A stretch of DNA of 49,855 nt, taken from positions 1-49,855 of the IMG/VR virus record IMGVR_UViG_3300027708_000102; one strand, written 5' to 3'. The translations under genes and the position numbers were made by a program. The first letter of the stretch is position 1. The number at the start of each line of letters is the position of its first letter. Under the pieces are notes generated by a model, which saw only the letters and a program-made list of their open reading frames with translations, was not told the DNA's origin and searched no databases. Shown here in pieces: positions 7,716 through 16,557 of this stretch. Source of the DNA: a virus.

Positions 7716-8534
7716 TTAACCCTTCCTCAAGAATTCTGGTTTGTTTGGAGCTTTTGGTGCTCCCATGTTTACTCGCTTGCCATCTCTGTCCTTGTAGAAC
7801 CTGTACTCTATTTCAGCACCATCATCAAAATTGCCTTCGGGTCCAAGACCACTGCGAGGCGTTGGGTCAGCTGGATCTTTGCTCGATGGCTTGTATACTG
7901 GTTTTGGGGTGTCGTACCTGGCATTGAAATCTGCCATGTCCTGTACAGGCTCATGAGGAGCTACCTTGTTCATCTCAAGCCAGGTAAAGAGCGGTTGGCT
8001 TGAATCAACTTCATCGCTTGGACGTGTTGCTTTTATACCAGCCAAGTAATCCAAAAAGCGCTTGTTATATGCATCGCCAAAGATATCAGTGACCACTGGC
8101 TGTTCAATGTCTTGGTAAAAACGATCTGTGCTTAGGCGTCCCATGGATGATAATCCATCCTTGGTAGCAAGCTCATGGAAACCCATGTCTGTCATGTATC
8201 TGTCTGAGTTCATCTCGACCGGTTCCATGGCAGTTCTCACCACTATGTTCTTCTCTGGTATGTTCATCACACCGCGGATTCCTTCCATGGTGATGTAGCT
8301 GCTCAGAGGCATTGTCGTAACGAAATTGATCTGATACACCGTTTGGTTTGCCTGATCAATGAAATCCATCTTGTCTCCCTTGAGCAAGACTGGTACAGTC
8401 ATCTCAACCAGACCAAACTGCGTGAGATAACGCTCAACAGCATCTAACTGCTCATCGCTTGGTTCCACAGCAAGCTTGATCACGAATCCATACTCTCGTG
8501 TGCTTTCTGCGAGATACTCTCTGAATGACTTCAT
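7716..8534 (-). CDS. putative internal head protein with capsid-targeting-like N-terminus
   Basis: The start at 8534 is chosen over an upstream in-frame start because it gives the N-terminus MKSFREYLAES and has a GGAG 11 bases before it. This strongly resembles the capsid-targeting sequence of T4 internal proteins (MKTYQEFIAEA type), which directs them into the prohead and is cut by gp21 protease after an L/I-X-E site; here LAE is followed by Ser. The rest (272 residues in all) has no motif I recognise and ends in a Pro-rich charged tail (DPTPRSGLGPEGNFDDG). It sits between gp16 and the repeat protein. A CTAAATA late box lies at 8561-8567. Targeting is inferred from the N-terminus only. Confidence 0.65.
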   Translation of the reverse strand: MKSFREYLAESTREYGFVIKLAVEPSDEQLDAVERYLTQFGLVEMTVPVLLKGDKMDFIDQANQTVYQINFVTTMPLSSYITMEGIRGVMNIPEKNIVVRTAMEPVEMNSDRYMTDMGFHELATKDGLSSMGRLSTDRFYQDIEQPVVTDIFGDAYNKRFLDYLAGIKATRPSDEVDSSQPLFTWLEMNKVAPHEPVQDMADFNARYDTPKPVYKPSSKDPADPTPRSGLGPEGNFDDGAEIEYRFYKDRDGKRVNMGAPKAPNKPEFLRKG

Positions 8535-8559
8535 GGCAATAGATGCTCCAATGTACCTG

Positions 8560-9042
8560 TTATTTAGCGTCGCTTTCAATTTCACCTAGCTGTTTGAGCA
8601 GCTCATTTCGGTCCATCATTGTAGCTTTGACATCCAACGGATCATCGTCAGGTGATTTAGTTGTGCGGTCAAGCTTGAGCTTGTCTAGCTTCAGCTTCAG
8701 CATCTTCAGCTTCTTGTCCACCTTAGAGTTCCTAGCATCTACTGCTATCTTTAGCATCTGGCTGCTGCTACTGAATATCTCTCCAGCATGACGAATTTCA
8801 ACATTCATACCGAGATCCTGTAGATCTTGATGTGCTTTGATAGCCATGTTAGCCAGTTCATCCATCTCACGATCATGGAGATCCTGTCCTCTTGCTGTGC
8901 TAAGCTGACGATCAATGTCATCAGCCATGGCCAATGCTGCTGCGATGTCCTCTTCGTTAGGCTGCGCCGGTATCTCTGCATCGGAACCTTCAACAGGTTC
9001 TAGCTCAAATGCATCTTCCAGTGTCTTGAATCTGTTGGCCAT
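8560..9042 (-). CDS. 16: gp16-like terminase small subunit
   Basis: A 160-residue helical protein, close to T4 gp16 (164), the ring-forming regulator of gp17. The middle region EIRHAGEIFSSSSQMLKIAV followed by a Lys/Leu heptad-like stretch (KKLKMLKLKLDKLKLDR) matches the coiled-coil oligomerisation region typical of this family. Residues 15-45 are acidic. The assignment also rests on position: it lies between gp4 and gp17. The ATG at 9042 overlaps the gp4 stop by one base (TGATG), indicating translational coupling; a TTG one codon earlier is the alternative start. Confidence 0.65.
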   Translation of the reverse strand: MANRFKTLEDAFELEPVEGSDAEIPAQPNEEDIAAALAMADDIDRQLSTARGQDLHDREMDELANMAIKAHQDLQDLGMNVEIRHAGEIFSSSSQMLKIAVDARNSKVDKKLKMLKLKLDKLKLDRTTKSPDDDPLDVKATMMDRNELLKQLGEIESDAK

Positions 9043-9494
9043 CAACGGGTCCTCTTGGTCTTGGTTTTGGGCTTAGTGATATATATGTCACTTTCAGTAA
9101 GGATCCTGAAGGTCATTCCGTTCTTCTTACAATAGGTCATTGCCGCTGCCCATTTAGCTGTGTTGAGTATGAGGCTTACCTTGTCTCGCTTGCTCTTGGC
9201 ATTCTCAACCATGGCTTCCTTGGCAGGTTTGACTTCTACTATCTCTGCTCGCCTCTTGCCATTCTTGTCTTGGTATAGTATCATGAAATCTGGCACATAT
9301 TGGCTGGGTTTGCCGGTTAGAGGATTTGTATAGGGTATGCGTATGCTCTCACTGGCCCACTGTATCACACTGGGGTGGCTGTCAAGAAAGTTCATCACAG
9401 TCAGTTCCCAGCTGCTACGGAACGTGACTTCCTGCTTGCCTATCAGCTTTGCTGGATTCTTCGGTATGAATCGCCCTTGGCTGTACTTAGACAT
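9042..9494 (-). CDS. 4: gp4 head completion protein
   Basis: A 150-residue protein matching T4 gp4 (gp50/65 in older naming) in length and motifs: FRSSWELTVMNFLDSHPSVI, QWASESIRIPYTNP, then VPDFMILY and IVEVKP. Glu30, Asp69 and the EVK triad at 87-89 fit the TnsA/PD-(D/E)xK nuclease-like fold. In T4, gp4 acts after packaging so that heads can join tails. The end is very basic (KPKTKTKRTR). Its start lies inside the end of the radical SAM gene upstream (8-base overlap), and its stop overlaps the gp16 start. Confidence 0.88.
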   Translation of the reverse strand: MSKYSQGRFIPKNPAKLIGKQEVTFRSSWELTVMNFLDSHPSVIQWASESIRIPYTNPLTGKPSQYVPDFMILYQDKNGKRRAEIVEVKPAKEAMVENAKSKRDKVSLILNTAKWAAAMTYCKKNGMTFRILTESDIYITKPKTKTKRTR

Positions 9495-10656
9495 TGCTAT
9501 AACCTTCTAGACATGCAGATAATTCTGGATTGATCATTTTCAAAGATGTCCTTCTCAGGGAATCCAACCTATCATTGTATTCGCTGAACATGCTGAGCCA
9601 CACCGGAAGCGGTATGGTAGCTGGCATGCTTAGATGATTAGTTATAGCCGATATCACAGACTTGTGACGCGGGTAGTCAGCAGATCTACGTGTATATGAA
9701 TCTATCAGTGCTTGTTTATAGACAGTGGGTAGATTGCGTGCGTCTAACATGGGCGGATGCTTACACAGTATCACAGAAAGCTTGCTGATGTGAGGGTTGA
9801 GTTCGCTATCTACCCAGTCTAAGAGGTCTAACATAGCATGTGCGTTATACAAGCTGAAGACTGAGGTTATTTTTGCCTTCACGCGAGCATTTTTCGCACA
9901 AATATCTCGTAGATTCTTGGTCACAGCCGAAACCCTATCCCAGGTACTGTCGGATCTTATGTAATCATTCAGCTGACCAAACGCGTCTATGCTACAGTCT
10001 ATCTTAACTTCGCGCAGCACAGAGAAGTATGACTGCATCTCCTCGTTCAGGTCATGAGTCATGTTGCTGCTCATGTGCAGCTGTAAGCGAGAAATATTTC
10101 CGTGATTAGCAACTTGAATCAATGCTTCTATTATGCGTGCTTGATGCATCATTGGTTCACCACCGAGGAACTGTAGTCTCTCTGTGTTCTTAGCAGTTTC
10201 TGCAGACAGATACCATCCAGATTCTCGCAAACCTACCGATAGCTGTCCAAGGGATATAGCATCTGATAGCCAACTAGTCGAACTGGTTTGATTACATGAT
10301 CTACATTTGATATTACAGATGTTGTTCAGATTTACATCCTGGCTCATCAACGTTGGTTCTGCGGAAAAATCCACACCTATGAGATCTGCAAGCTCGAATG
10401 ACCATGTCCTATGGCTGTAACCCTTGACCTGCTCATTGAACTCGCAGGTTTTACAATAGCGATGTCCTTGACCCTGCTTGAATTGTTGCCGTAGATTTTC
10501 CATGTAATCTGTATGGATGTACCCATCAATATCACATTCGGGAACACTATCCGGCCATTTGCAGCAGGGTTTTAACTGGCCATCGGTTTCAATACGACCG
10601 TGAAACCAAGGAAAAGCACAGTAAGGTCTGTTAGCTGTTTGAGATGGCTGCTGCAA
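9487..10656 (-). CDS. radical SAM protein with N-terminal twitch-like Cys cluster
   Basis: A 389-residue radical SAM enzyme. CNIKCRSC (Cys114, Cys118, Cys121) is the CX3CX2C site for the SAM-binding 4Fe-4S cluster, and GGEP lies at 165-168. Cys13 (in YCAFPW), Cys31/32 and the Cys68-X2-Cys71 pair form an N-terminal twitch-like set that could hold an auxiliary cluster. Proteins of this kind occur in aquatic phages; their substrate is unknown. The only start that keeps the N-terminal cysteines is a TTG at 10656, within the last codons of the upstream gene (26-base overlap). It overlaps gp4 downstream by 8 bases. It is separate from the other three radical SAM genes but shares N-terminal architecture with two of them. 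Confidence 0.88.
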   Translation of the reverse strand: MQQPSQTANRPYCAFPWFHGRIETDGQLKPCCKWPDSVPECDIDGYIHTDYMENLRQQFKQGQGHRYCKTCEFNEQVKGYSHRTWSFELADLIGVDFSAEPTLMSQDVNLNNICNIKCRSCNQTSSTSWLSDAISLGQLSVGLRESGWYLSAETAKNTERLQFLGGEPMMHQARIIEALIQVANHGNISRLQLHMSSNMTHDLNEEMQSYFSVLREVKIDCSIDAFGQLNDYIRSDSTWDRVSAVTKNLRDICAKNARVKAKITSVFSLYNAHAMLDLLDWVDSELNPHISKLSVILCKHPPMLDARNLPTVYKQALIDSYTRRSADYPRHKSVISAITNHLSMPATIPLPVWLSMFSEYNDRLDSLRRTSLKMINPELSACLEGYSNV

Positions 10657-11113
10657 TAGTCGGACCCAGGGTTGGATTGTTTGCCCAGCTTGGATAGGGA
10701 TTGATACCCTGGTATCCCAGCTGGCTAGTAGGCAGTCTTATGCTGTTGATAGTAGCAAGGAAATCATTCACTAATATGCCTTTTTTGAAGAGGCTACTCA
10801 CAGGTTGCCCTGTCTGATTAGCATAGTAAACCGCCATGTTTGCTAGCACGGTGATCAAGCTATCTGGCACGTTAGGACCGCCAAACAGTCCAAGTGCCAA
10901 TTGATACGCAGTGGAACCCATGTTGGTCACATAGCGAGCAGGGCTTTGGCTCAACCCGTAGTTGGTAAAATCGCTACCTGATTGAGCTATTGGATTGCCT
11001 TGACCGTCAGCCCATTGGAACTGGCCGCCTTGGTTACTGACCTGTAGCTGACCGCTCTGAAGTGCTAGCTGCTTGCGTATATTGCTCTGTATTATATCTC
11101 TGTTTCCAGACAT
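10631..11113 (-). CDS. hypothetical virion-region protein
   Basis: A 160-residue protein, Gln-rich at the start, with a central segment (AVYYANQTGQPVSSLFKKG) and the end QLGYQGINPYPSWANNPTLG that resembles small conserved proteins next to baseplate genes in aquatic T4-like phages. There are no cysteine motifs or membrane segments. It is eight bases downstream of the gp54-like gene and overlaps the following radical SAM gene by 26 bases. A baseplate or tail role is suggested by position only. Confidence 0.6.
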   Translation of the reverse strand: MSGNRDIIQSNIRKQLALQSGQLQVSNQGGQFQWADGQGNPIAQSGSDFTNYGLSQSPARYVTNMGSTAYQLALGLFGGPNVPDSLITVLANMAVYYANQTGQPVSSLFKKGILVNDFLATINSIRLPTSQLGYQGINPYPSWANNPTLGPTIAAAISNS

Positions 11114-11121
11114 ACCCGCTC

Positions 11122-12843
11122 CTATTCTAGATCATAAGGATAAACCACAGGAGGTGGTTCATTATCACTGATATCACCACCAAAAACCAATGCGTCAGTT
11201 AGCGCAAGGAAAAGCTCTGTGGTATTGTTGCTGTTAGCAGCGCTGGAATATAGATCAGGTCCAAATTCAGGCGGAGGTGCAGGCTGATACGGAGCTTCAT
11301 CGTATCCAATGTATACCCCTTGATCATCATAGATTGGATTGCCAACTGCGATGCTAAATCCAACCCCGTCAACGTTTACGTCTAAACTCAAACTAGATTC
11401 GCCTCGCTGAACCCTGCGCCTTGCTTCTACCAGCGTCTCATACTGAGTAAAGAAGATTTGCCCAGAATCGCTACCATAAGAGTTTATCCTATTGCGCCTA
11501 CCACTATGTAGATGTGGTCGTCTTCCGCCCGGAGTGTATACGTAAGCAGCATGATCAAAGGCCCAATCTGGTGCTGCGGGACTCACTGAGAAAGGTGTTA
11601 CTACTATGTTGTAATATTGATTCCCACCATATATACCAGGGGCAGGGCTAGGGAATAGGGCGGCACCAAAATCAAAGCTACCAAAGCTACCTAGCAAGGT
11701 ATAGCTGCCGCTGATGCTAACAGGTTGGAATATATCTGTTGAGATAATATCCACAAAGGTTGGGATGTCTGGTAGCTGGCCCCGAGGTAGGCCAGCTATA
11801 CCAACGTTCTGTACCGGTGGAAGATCGCTGCCTTGGCTACCAGTTATGGAATTGTACACGATATCACCGCTCAGAGAGGTAGCGTATGTGGTCTGCCCAG
11901 CAGGTATTAGCACTGTGGTTTCGGCTTTTGGATAGTTACCAGCTGGTATGTTGTTGGTCCGTATGCTGCCGACTAGCGCCTGATAGCTAGTCCCATTCAT
12001 GCCAAAATCGCTGTGTATACCACCCGCAGGCGCAGTGATGAAGGATTGCCTCTCATTATTGAGATATTGTGATTTTATCTCTCCTATGAGATCTGGTCTG
12101 GTTACCTCGCCTATTGGCGGCGGTTCACCAGTTGGTTCCAGATATGGCGACGAATCAAAACCAAACTGTGTAGCTAAAGCAGGCGTTATGTTACCAAGAC
12201 TGTACTGAAGAGTCTCATAGCTCAATGTCATCCTAATCTCTTCTAATCCGCTATCTGTGCTGTCGTGTGCTCCAAAATCTATAGCCGTGATCTTGGGATT
12301 TAGATAGCTAGTCAGCGCATATTGTTTGTTATAGAGAGAATAGACATCGATGCTGGTGAAGAAATTGATCTGATCAACAAGCGGTCGCAATCCCCAACCA
12401 GTGCTGTCATCAAAGGTTGGATCAGTGGGGTTAGTACCCATGGTTGTCTGTGATTTGAGCCTTGGATCCCCAAAGTAATAGCTGAAGTATTCTACCCACA
12501 GCTGCAGTGGTCGATTGTCAACCGTGTCATACATGACGACGTTGACTGGCTTATATTCAGTCTTGGTATAAGCATATCTCTTGCGATTGTACTGATTGAG
12601 CTCTCTGGTCTGGAGATCAACGTTGGGCTTGTCAATGGTCTTGATCTTGAAGCTCACACCATTTTCCCAGCTGCCTATGTTCTTGAGTTCTTGGAACATA
12701 GCCAATGCCTGTGTGTTTACCCGGAATGTGGCATAGTACATGTACTTGACACGAGGTATCCGGTACATGGGGTTGCCACCGGTACCAAGGGTACCATAGA
12801 ATGTTGAGGCGTAATTGGTGTTTTGTAAGGTTTTGATTGCCAT
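11122..12843 (-). CDS. tail-tube-like baseplate protein (gp54/gp48-like)
   Basis: A 573-residue protein. The first 240 residues have the layout of tail-tube-fold proteins: MYRIPRVKYMYYATFRVN, IGSWENGVSFKIKTIDKPNV, NRPLQLWVEYFSYYFGDP and a C-terminal strand IRMTLSYETLQYSLG. T4 gp54 and gp48, which initiate tail tube assembly on the baseplate, share this fold. The remaining 330 residues are Pro/Gly/Ser-rich and are an extension relative to T4 gp54 (320). It lies directly after gp19. The start is ATG at 12843, four bases after a CATAAATA box, with no Shine-Dalgarno. A second tube protein is the alternative call. Confidence 0.55.
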   Translation of the reverse strand: MAIKTLQNTNYASTFYGTLGTGGNPMYRIPRVKYMYYATFRVNTQALAMFQELKNIGSWENGVSFKIKTIDKPNVDLQTRELNQYNRKRYAYTKTEYKPVNVVMYDTVDNRPLQLWVEYFSYYFGDPRLKSQTTMGTNPTDPTFDDSTGWGLRPLVDQINFFTSIDVYSLYNKQYALTSYLNPKITAIDFGAHDSTDSGLEEIRMTLSYETLQYSLGNITPALATQFGFDSSPYLEPTGEPPPIGEVTRPDLIGEIKSQYLNNERQSFITAPAGGIHSDFGMNGTSYQALVGSIRTNNIPAGNYPKAETTVLIPAGQTTYATSLSGDIVYNSITGSQGSDLPPVQNVGIAGLPRGQLPDIPTFVDIISTDIFQPVSISGSYTLLGSFGSFDFGAALFPSPAPGIYGGNQYYNIVVTPFSVSPAAPDWAFDHAAYVYTPGGRRPHLHSGRRNRINSYGSDSGQIFFTQYETLVEARRRVQRGESSLSLDVNVDGVGFSIAVGNPIYDDQGVYIGYDEAPYQPAPPPEFGPDLYSSAANSNNTTELFLALTDALVFGGDISDNEPPPVVYPYDLE

Positions 12844-12847
12844 CAAG

Positions 12848-12855
12848 TATTTATG
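12848..12855 (-). promoter_or_regulatory. late promoter box CATAAATA
   Basis: CATAAATA on the minus strand, one mismatch from the T4 late consensus TATAAATA, four bases before the start codon of the gp54-like gene. Confidence 0.6.
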
Positions 12856-12861
12856 GTCAAG

Positions 12862-12887
12862 AAAAACCGCCGGTTTGTGCCGGCGGT
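12862..12887 (-). terminator. rho-independent terminator after gp19
   Basis: On the minus strand ACCGCCGG (from 12887 down) pairs with CCGGCGGT (12873-12866), followed by TTTTT. The stem is 8 bp and GC-rich with a six-base loop. It lies 26 bases after the gp19 stop and just before the late box of the next gene. Confidence 0.85.
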
Positions 12888-12912
12888 CTTGATAATGAAA
12901 AGGTAGGGGTTA

Positions 12913-13509
12913 TTAACCTGCTTGTGGACCGCTACCGCTAGCACGTACACGGCTTGGCATGATGTCTTGATCCTGCGTTGCGTTATCGTAGCGCACAGTC
13001 AGCGTGATCATCATCGATTCGCTGTTGCTATAGTCAAAGCTGTCATAGGCCACAGTCTCGAGATAGCAGCCTTCGAGATACCAGTTCTCGAGAACCCCAC
13101 TGTCTGATCCATCTAAAGTTTCAATCTGAGTAGCAAACTTGTAGTTGATACCAGCAAGGAATGAAGTCTGTGTAAAGTGGTTCATCTGCTTCTGCAGCTG
13201 ATACGATGTCAGGTAGCTTACGCTGTTTGTAACATCATCGCGTACAGTGATTTCAATGCTCTGCCATTCTGGTTTCTGAGCCACATACATCACGTTGTTG
13301 TAGCTGTGGATCGGTGTGCTGTTGTGTTGGATGCTGGGGCGTCCGCAGGTTGCTACCTGTGTGGTTAACGCGATAGCTGCATTCGGTGGTCCAAAACCCT
13401 GCATGCTCACCCTGAAGCGATATTTCAGCTTCGGCATGAGGATGCCACGCCCTGTGGTTCCTAATTGGGTCGGTACACCAAAACTCTGCAAGGTTGGGGT
13501 AAAGGCCAT
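12913..13509 (-). CDS. 19: gp19 tail tube protein
   Basis: A 198-residue tail tube subunit of the T4 gp19 family (163 in T4), which stacks as rings inside the sheath and conducts DNA. Diagnostic stretches are PKLKYRFRVSMQGFG, CGRPSIQHNSTPIHSYNN, KPEWQSIEITVRDDVTN, YKFATQIETLDGSD and MITLTVRYDNATQ. It has its own TATAAATA late promoter 25 bases upstream, an AGGAG site before the ATG and a strong terminator after it, as expected for a highly expressed virion protein. The radical SAM chain separates it from gp18. Confidence 0.93.
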   Translation of the reverse strand: MAFTPTLQSFGVPTQLGTTGRGILMPKLKYRFRVSMQGFGPPNAAIALTTQVATCGRPSIQHNSTPIHSYNNVMYVAQKPEWQSIEITVRDDVTNSVSYLTSYQLQKQMNHFTQTSFLAGINYKFATQIETLDGSDSGVLENWYLEGCYLETVAYDSFDYSNSESMMITLTVRYDNATQDQDIMPSRVRASGSGPQAG

Positions 13510-13533
13510 GTGTGATTCTCCTATGTCGCAGAG

Positions 13534-13541
13534 TATTTATA
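13534..13541 (-). promoter_or_regulatory. late promoter TATAAATA of gp19
   Basis: Perfect T4 late promoter consensus on the minus strand, 24 bases ahead of the gp19 start and in the gap after the last radical SAM gene. Confidence 0.85.
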
Positions 13542-13566
13542 CCAGACGTGTGTCCGATATCAGCTG

Positions 13567-14694
13567 TCAGATCAGCTTGCGGCTCTTTGGTATCTTGCTG
13601 TCTGCGCTGCTCACACAGGCGCTGCTAATGCAGGGCATTGGACCATCAAATAGCTTGAATCCGGTCTCAATGTAACCAAGTGGTTTATCGGCGCAACTAT
13701 AGCTGCGCTTTATAGCTCCATCAGGCTCGCGTATGATGATACTACGAAACCCACTTTCGCAATCCCAGCCATTGAATTGATTGAAATTGAAAGCATTGAA
13801 TCGTTCAGCCTGGTCCATGTACCATTTCTTGCCAGTATCGTCTTCAAATTCTACCTGCATGATCTGCGGTACTGATGCGTCATCGCCGTTTGACACACTC
13901 ATCTTTGCCATGCTGATCTTGGGCTTTGGCCGCTCTACCTTGGATTTAACCGTGGTAAAATCGCGCTGCGGCATGCCGTTGTGCAGTGTAGCAAGCTGAT
14001 CCTTGGTATATCCTTCTACTACCTTGCTGGCAGTTGGATCGCTCTGTGGTTTTAGTGTTACGTTGATACCGCGACCCAGGAAGTATTCTGCTTCAGCATA
14101 GAGAGTATCAAACCATTCTGGCACCATGACGGTGTTCACGGTTACCTGTATGTCGTTCTCCTGCAGGAAAACCAGTTTGTCAGCAAACTTCTCTGTGTGA
14201 CCTTTGAGATCACCTTGCTTGATCCCCTGTTCTCGATGCCAGCTAGCCGTCACGCTCACACGGTGCAGATCTTTGGTAGCATCAACGTATTTCTCGAACC
14301 AACGCAGCCCTTGGCTGATATTTGAAGTCATGTGCACGCTCTGATAGTTGCAGTTAGCAGTATCTTGGCTATAGTGCTCTAGCAGTCTTAGATAATCAGG
14401 ATATACAGTCGGTTCGCCTCCGCTGAAACTGAAATGAAAGCTATTGTAACCTCGTTCTCTGCTCTGTCGCTTGATCTCATCCATGGTCATGAGGTTAAGC
14501 TCTATGGGACGATAATCTTTGGTGTTGCTGCGTGCGTATGGCCAGCAGTAGCTGCAGTTGTAGTTGCAGTATCGACCAATCAACCAGCTCACGCAGAATA
14601 TATCACGATATAGCAGGGTACGCTGACCAAATCTGGTTATCTTGTCGAATGGTATCTTGGTGAAATCATAGGAGCTAACCGCATCATTTGCCAT
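13567..14694 (-). CDS. radical SAM protein with C-terminal Cys cluster
   Basis: A 375-residue radical SAM enzyme. CNYNCSYC (Cys43, Cys47, Cys50) is the CX3CX2C cluster site and SGGEPT lies at 91-96. Further cysteines near the C-terminus (WDCESGF, SYSCADKPLG, MPCISSACVSS) form a SPASM- or twitch-like group that may hold a second Fe-S cluster. It lacks the N-terminal WCP-PW motif of its neighbours, so the layout differs: one auxiliary group at the end rather than the start. It is the last gene of a five-gene overlapping chain (its start overlaps the SDR-like gene by 11 bases). SPASM-type enzymes often modify peptides or proteins; the substrate here is unknown. Confidence 0.9.
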   Translation of the reverse strand: MANDAVSSYDFTKIPFDKITRFGQRTLLYRDIFCVSWLIGRYCNYNCSYCWPYARSNTKDYRPIELNLMTMDEIKRQSRERGYNSFHFSFSGGEPTVYPDYLRLLEHYSQDTANCNYQSVHMTSNISQGLRWFEKYVDATKDLHRVSVTASWHREQGIKQGDLKGHTEKFADKLVFLQENDIQVTVNTVMVPEWFDTLYAEAEYFLGRGINVTLKPQSDPTASKVVEGYTKDQLATLHNGMPQRDFTTVKSKVERPKPKISMAKMSVSNGDDASVPQIMQVEFEDDTGKKWYMDQAERFNAFNFNQFNGWDCESGFRSIIIREPDGAIKRSYSCADKPLGYIETGFKLFDGPMPCISSACVSSADSKIPKSRKLI

Positions 14695-15244
14695 TTACGT
14701 TCTCCTGTATGGGATCTATGCTTAGCTCGTTTATGTTTAGGTTAGCAGGTTGGTCAACCATCCATTTCACATACTGTGCCGCTTGATCAAGCTCCATGCA
14801 GGTCCTCGAAGGATGCTTGTGCTGCACGTTACTAAGCGAGCCCACGCTCAGCAATGACACCTTGGGTCCACCTCCCCAGGTGCTCAATAATCCAAGGCTG
14901 TTGCAGAAATCTCGCAGTGATTTCTTTTCATGTTGATAGGTCCAATCGCTGCCTTTTGAAGTGCGATCCGCGGTGCTACCAATGCTAATGATATGCAGCT
15001 GATGTTTGTGATCTCGAGCAACTGCGTAGACTTCTCGGAGCAGCAGCGTCTGTTGAAACTGCCACAACGCACTGTTATTGATGAAAACATCGTATTCCAG
15101 TGCCAGCTGTGCTAGATCCCTGCGTCGTTGATCTTTATCTAGATCCCAGCCATTTGCTCTACTAACGAAGCTAGCATCTGGCCAAATGCCGTGCATTGAC
15201 TGTGCTAAACCCTTAGTTGGATTACCAGTAATCAATATCTTCAT
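14684..15244 (-). CDS. short-chain dehydrogenase-like protein
   Basis: A 186-residue Rossmann-fold protein. The N-terminus MKILITGNPTKGLA fits the dinucleotide-binding strand and glycine-rich turn, with one residue more than the usual TGxxxGxG. FINNSA at about 55-59 corresponds to the NNAG motif, and Ser90 (IISIGS) with Tyr103-X3-Lys107 gives the Ser-Tyr-Lys triad of short-chain dehydrogenases/reductases. It is shorter than typical SDRs (about 250), so the substrate-binding part is reduced. It overlaps the upstream radical SAM gene by 4 bases (ATGA) and the downstream one by 11, implying coupled translation. A reductase or epimerase acting with the neighbours is plausible; the substrate is unknown. 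Confidence 0.72.
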   Translation of the reverse strand: MKILITGNPTKGLAQSMHGIWPDASFVSRANGWDLDKDQRRRDLAQLALEYDVFINNSALWQFQQTLLLREVYAVARDHKHQLHIISIGSTADRTSKGSDWTYQHEKKSLRDFCNSLGLLSTWGGGPKVSLLSVGSLSNVQHKHPSRTCMELDQAAQYVKWMVDQPANLNINELSIDPIQENVNGK

Positions 15245-16557
15245 AGGTAACCCTCCATCTCTGGTACCACATCTACTAATTTCTGCGATCTAATAGCATC
15301 CATCTTGGCTGTGAATGATACAAAAATATTCCAATGAGCCTCATGTAGATCCCCACTGGTCATGTATTCGATCACGCTACTGCAGATGTTCTTGCTGCTA
15401 GACACCACGTTCTCAGGAAAACCCTGATCCACCACCCAATCATGGAAGTCATTGAATCTATTGGTCACTAGGTCTTTGAGATCTTGTGGCAGCACCCTTA
15501 TGTTGAGATGTTTGGGGTGATGTGCTACATGATGCGTCACGATTGGTTTCTTGATGGTGTTATTGAACTTGTTGAGACCGCTCTGTCCAAGCTTCCATCT
15601 CATGAAATCTGGCATGTGCAGCACGTTGTAGGCAGTCACGGTGTAAGCGAACCAGGCCTGGACGTTTTCAGGGGCTTCGTCGACCCTGTATATGTTTCGC
15701 AAAACCTTGCTCCAATCTGACGGATATCTTTGATATTCCTGCATAGCACCGTATCCATCTATGCTAGCTCCTATCTGTATGGTCTTGAAATGAGTCCACA
15801 GATCGAGCACTCTGCTTGGTATGCTGGTCATGTTGGTGTTATATTCAACTACCATGTTGCCAGCTGCTCCATTCTCTATGCAGCGTTCTAGGAATTCATA
15901 GTGTCGCTCTATCAGCAGAGGTTCGCCTCCTGCCATGTAGACATGCTGCACGTTGCCAGCATTGGCTTCGATCTGCTGCCAGAAACTCTCGCTGTTGTGC
16001 CATCCATAGCTGTTGCTTATCCATTTGCCATTTGAGCGATGCATATGCTCGCGACCGTGCGTGTCGTTGAACCAGTCAACATCATACAGCTTGTTCCAGT
16101 CATCATACCAACCAGTGCTGTCCTGAGGTCCGCACATGCGGCATGCCAAGTTGCAGAGGTTTCCAAATCGTAGATCATAATATACCACAGGCAACGCTTC
16201 TGTATCGATGCTGCCATCTTCTGCGGTATGGGCTAACATTTTAGTACGCTGGTTCTTCCATCTATATGTCTCATATTTCCGACGGCTATCTAAGCCAGCG
16301 TCTTCCTCGCTCTTGCACCTGCCACATTCCTCGCTCCATATGCCCTGCATCATGTTCTTTCGCATGCCTATCAACAAAGCGCTGTTGCGAGCAGAGACCA
16401 GTTCGTCAGATGCTGCGTTATAGGGTGTACCATCTGGTTTGCGAATCACGCCCTTGTTCTGCGTGATGTTGGCCTGGCAACATACCCTGAGATCGCCGTT
16501 GCTCCTCACTGCTTGAAAGTTCCAGGGAATAGGGCACCACGTGTCTGACTTGCTCAT
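15241..16557 (-). CDS. radical SAM protein, N-terminal twitch type
   Basis: A 438-residue radical SAM enzyme. Cys8 (TWCPIPW), Cys26/27 and Cys78-X2-Cys81 form an N-terminal auxiliary cluster set; CNLACRMC (Cys135, Cys139, Cys142) is the SAM cluster and GGEP lies at 210-213. The protein encoded at 17450-18814 has its CX3CX2C at the same residue numbers, so the two are clear paralogues. It overlaps its neighbours by 4 bases on both sides. The reaction and substrate are unknown; auxiliary-cluster enzymes of this kind include peptide and protein modifiers. Confidence 0.9.
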   Translation of the reverse strand: MSKSDTWCPIPWNFQAVRSNGDLRVCCQANITQNKGVIRKPDGTPYNAASDELVSARNSALLIGMRKNMMQGIWSEECGRCKSEEDAGLDSRRKYETYRWKNQRTKMLAHTAEDGSIDTEALPVVYYDLRFGNLCNLACRMCGPQDSTGWYDDWNKLYDVDWFNDTHGREHMHRSNGKWISNSYGWHNSESFWQQIEANAGNVQHVYMAGGEPLLIERHYEFLERCIENGAAGNMVVEYNTNMTSIPSRVLDLWTHFKTIQIGASIDGYGAMQEYQRYPSDWSKVLRNIYRVDEAPENVQAWFAYTVTAYNVLHMPDFMRWKLGQSGLNKFNNTIKKPIVTHHVAHHPKHLNIRVLPQDLKDLVTNRFNDFHDWVVDQGFPENVVSSSKNICSSVIEYMTSGDLHEAHWNIFVSFTAKMDAIRSQKLVDVVPEMEGYL

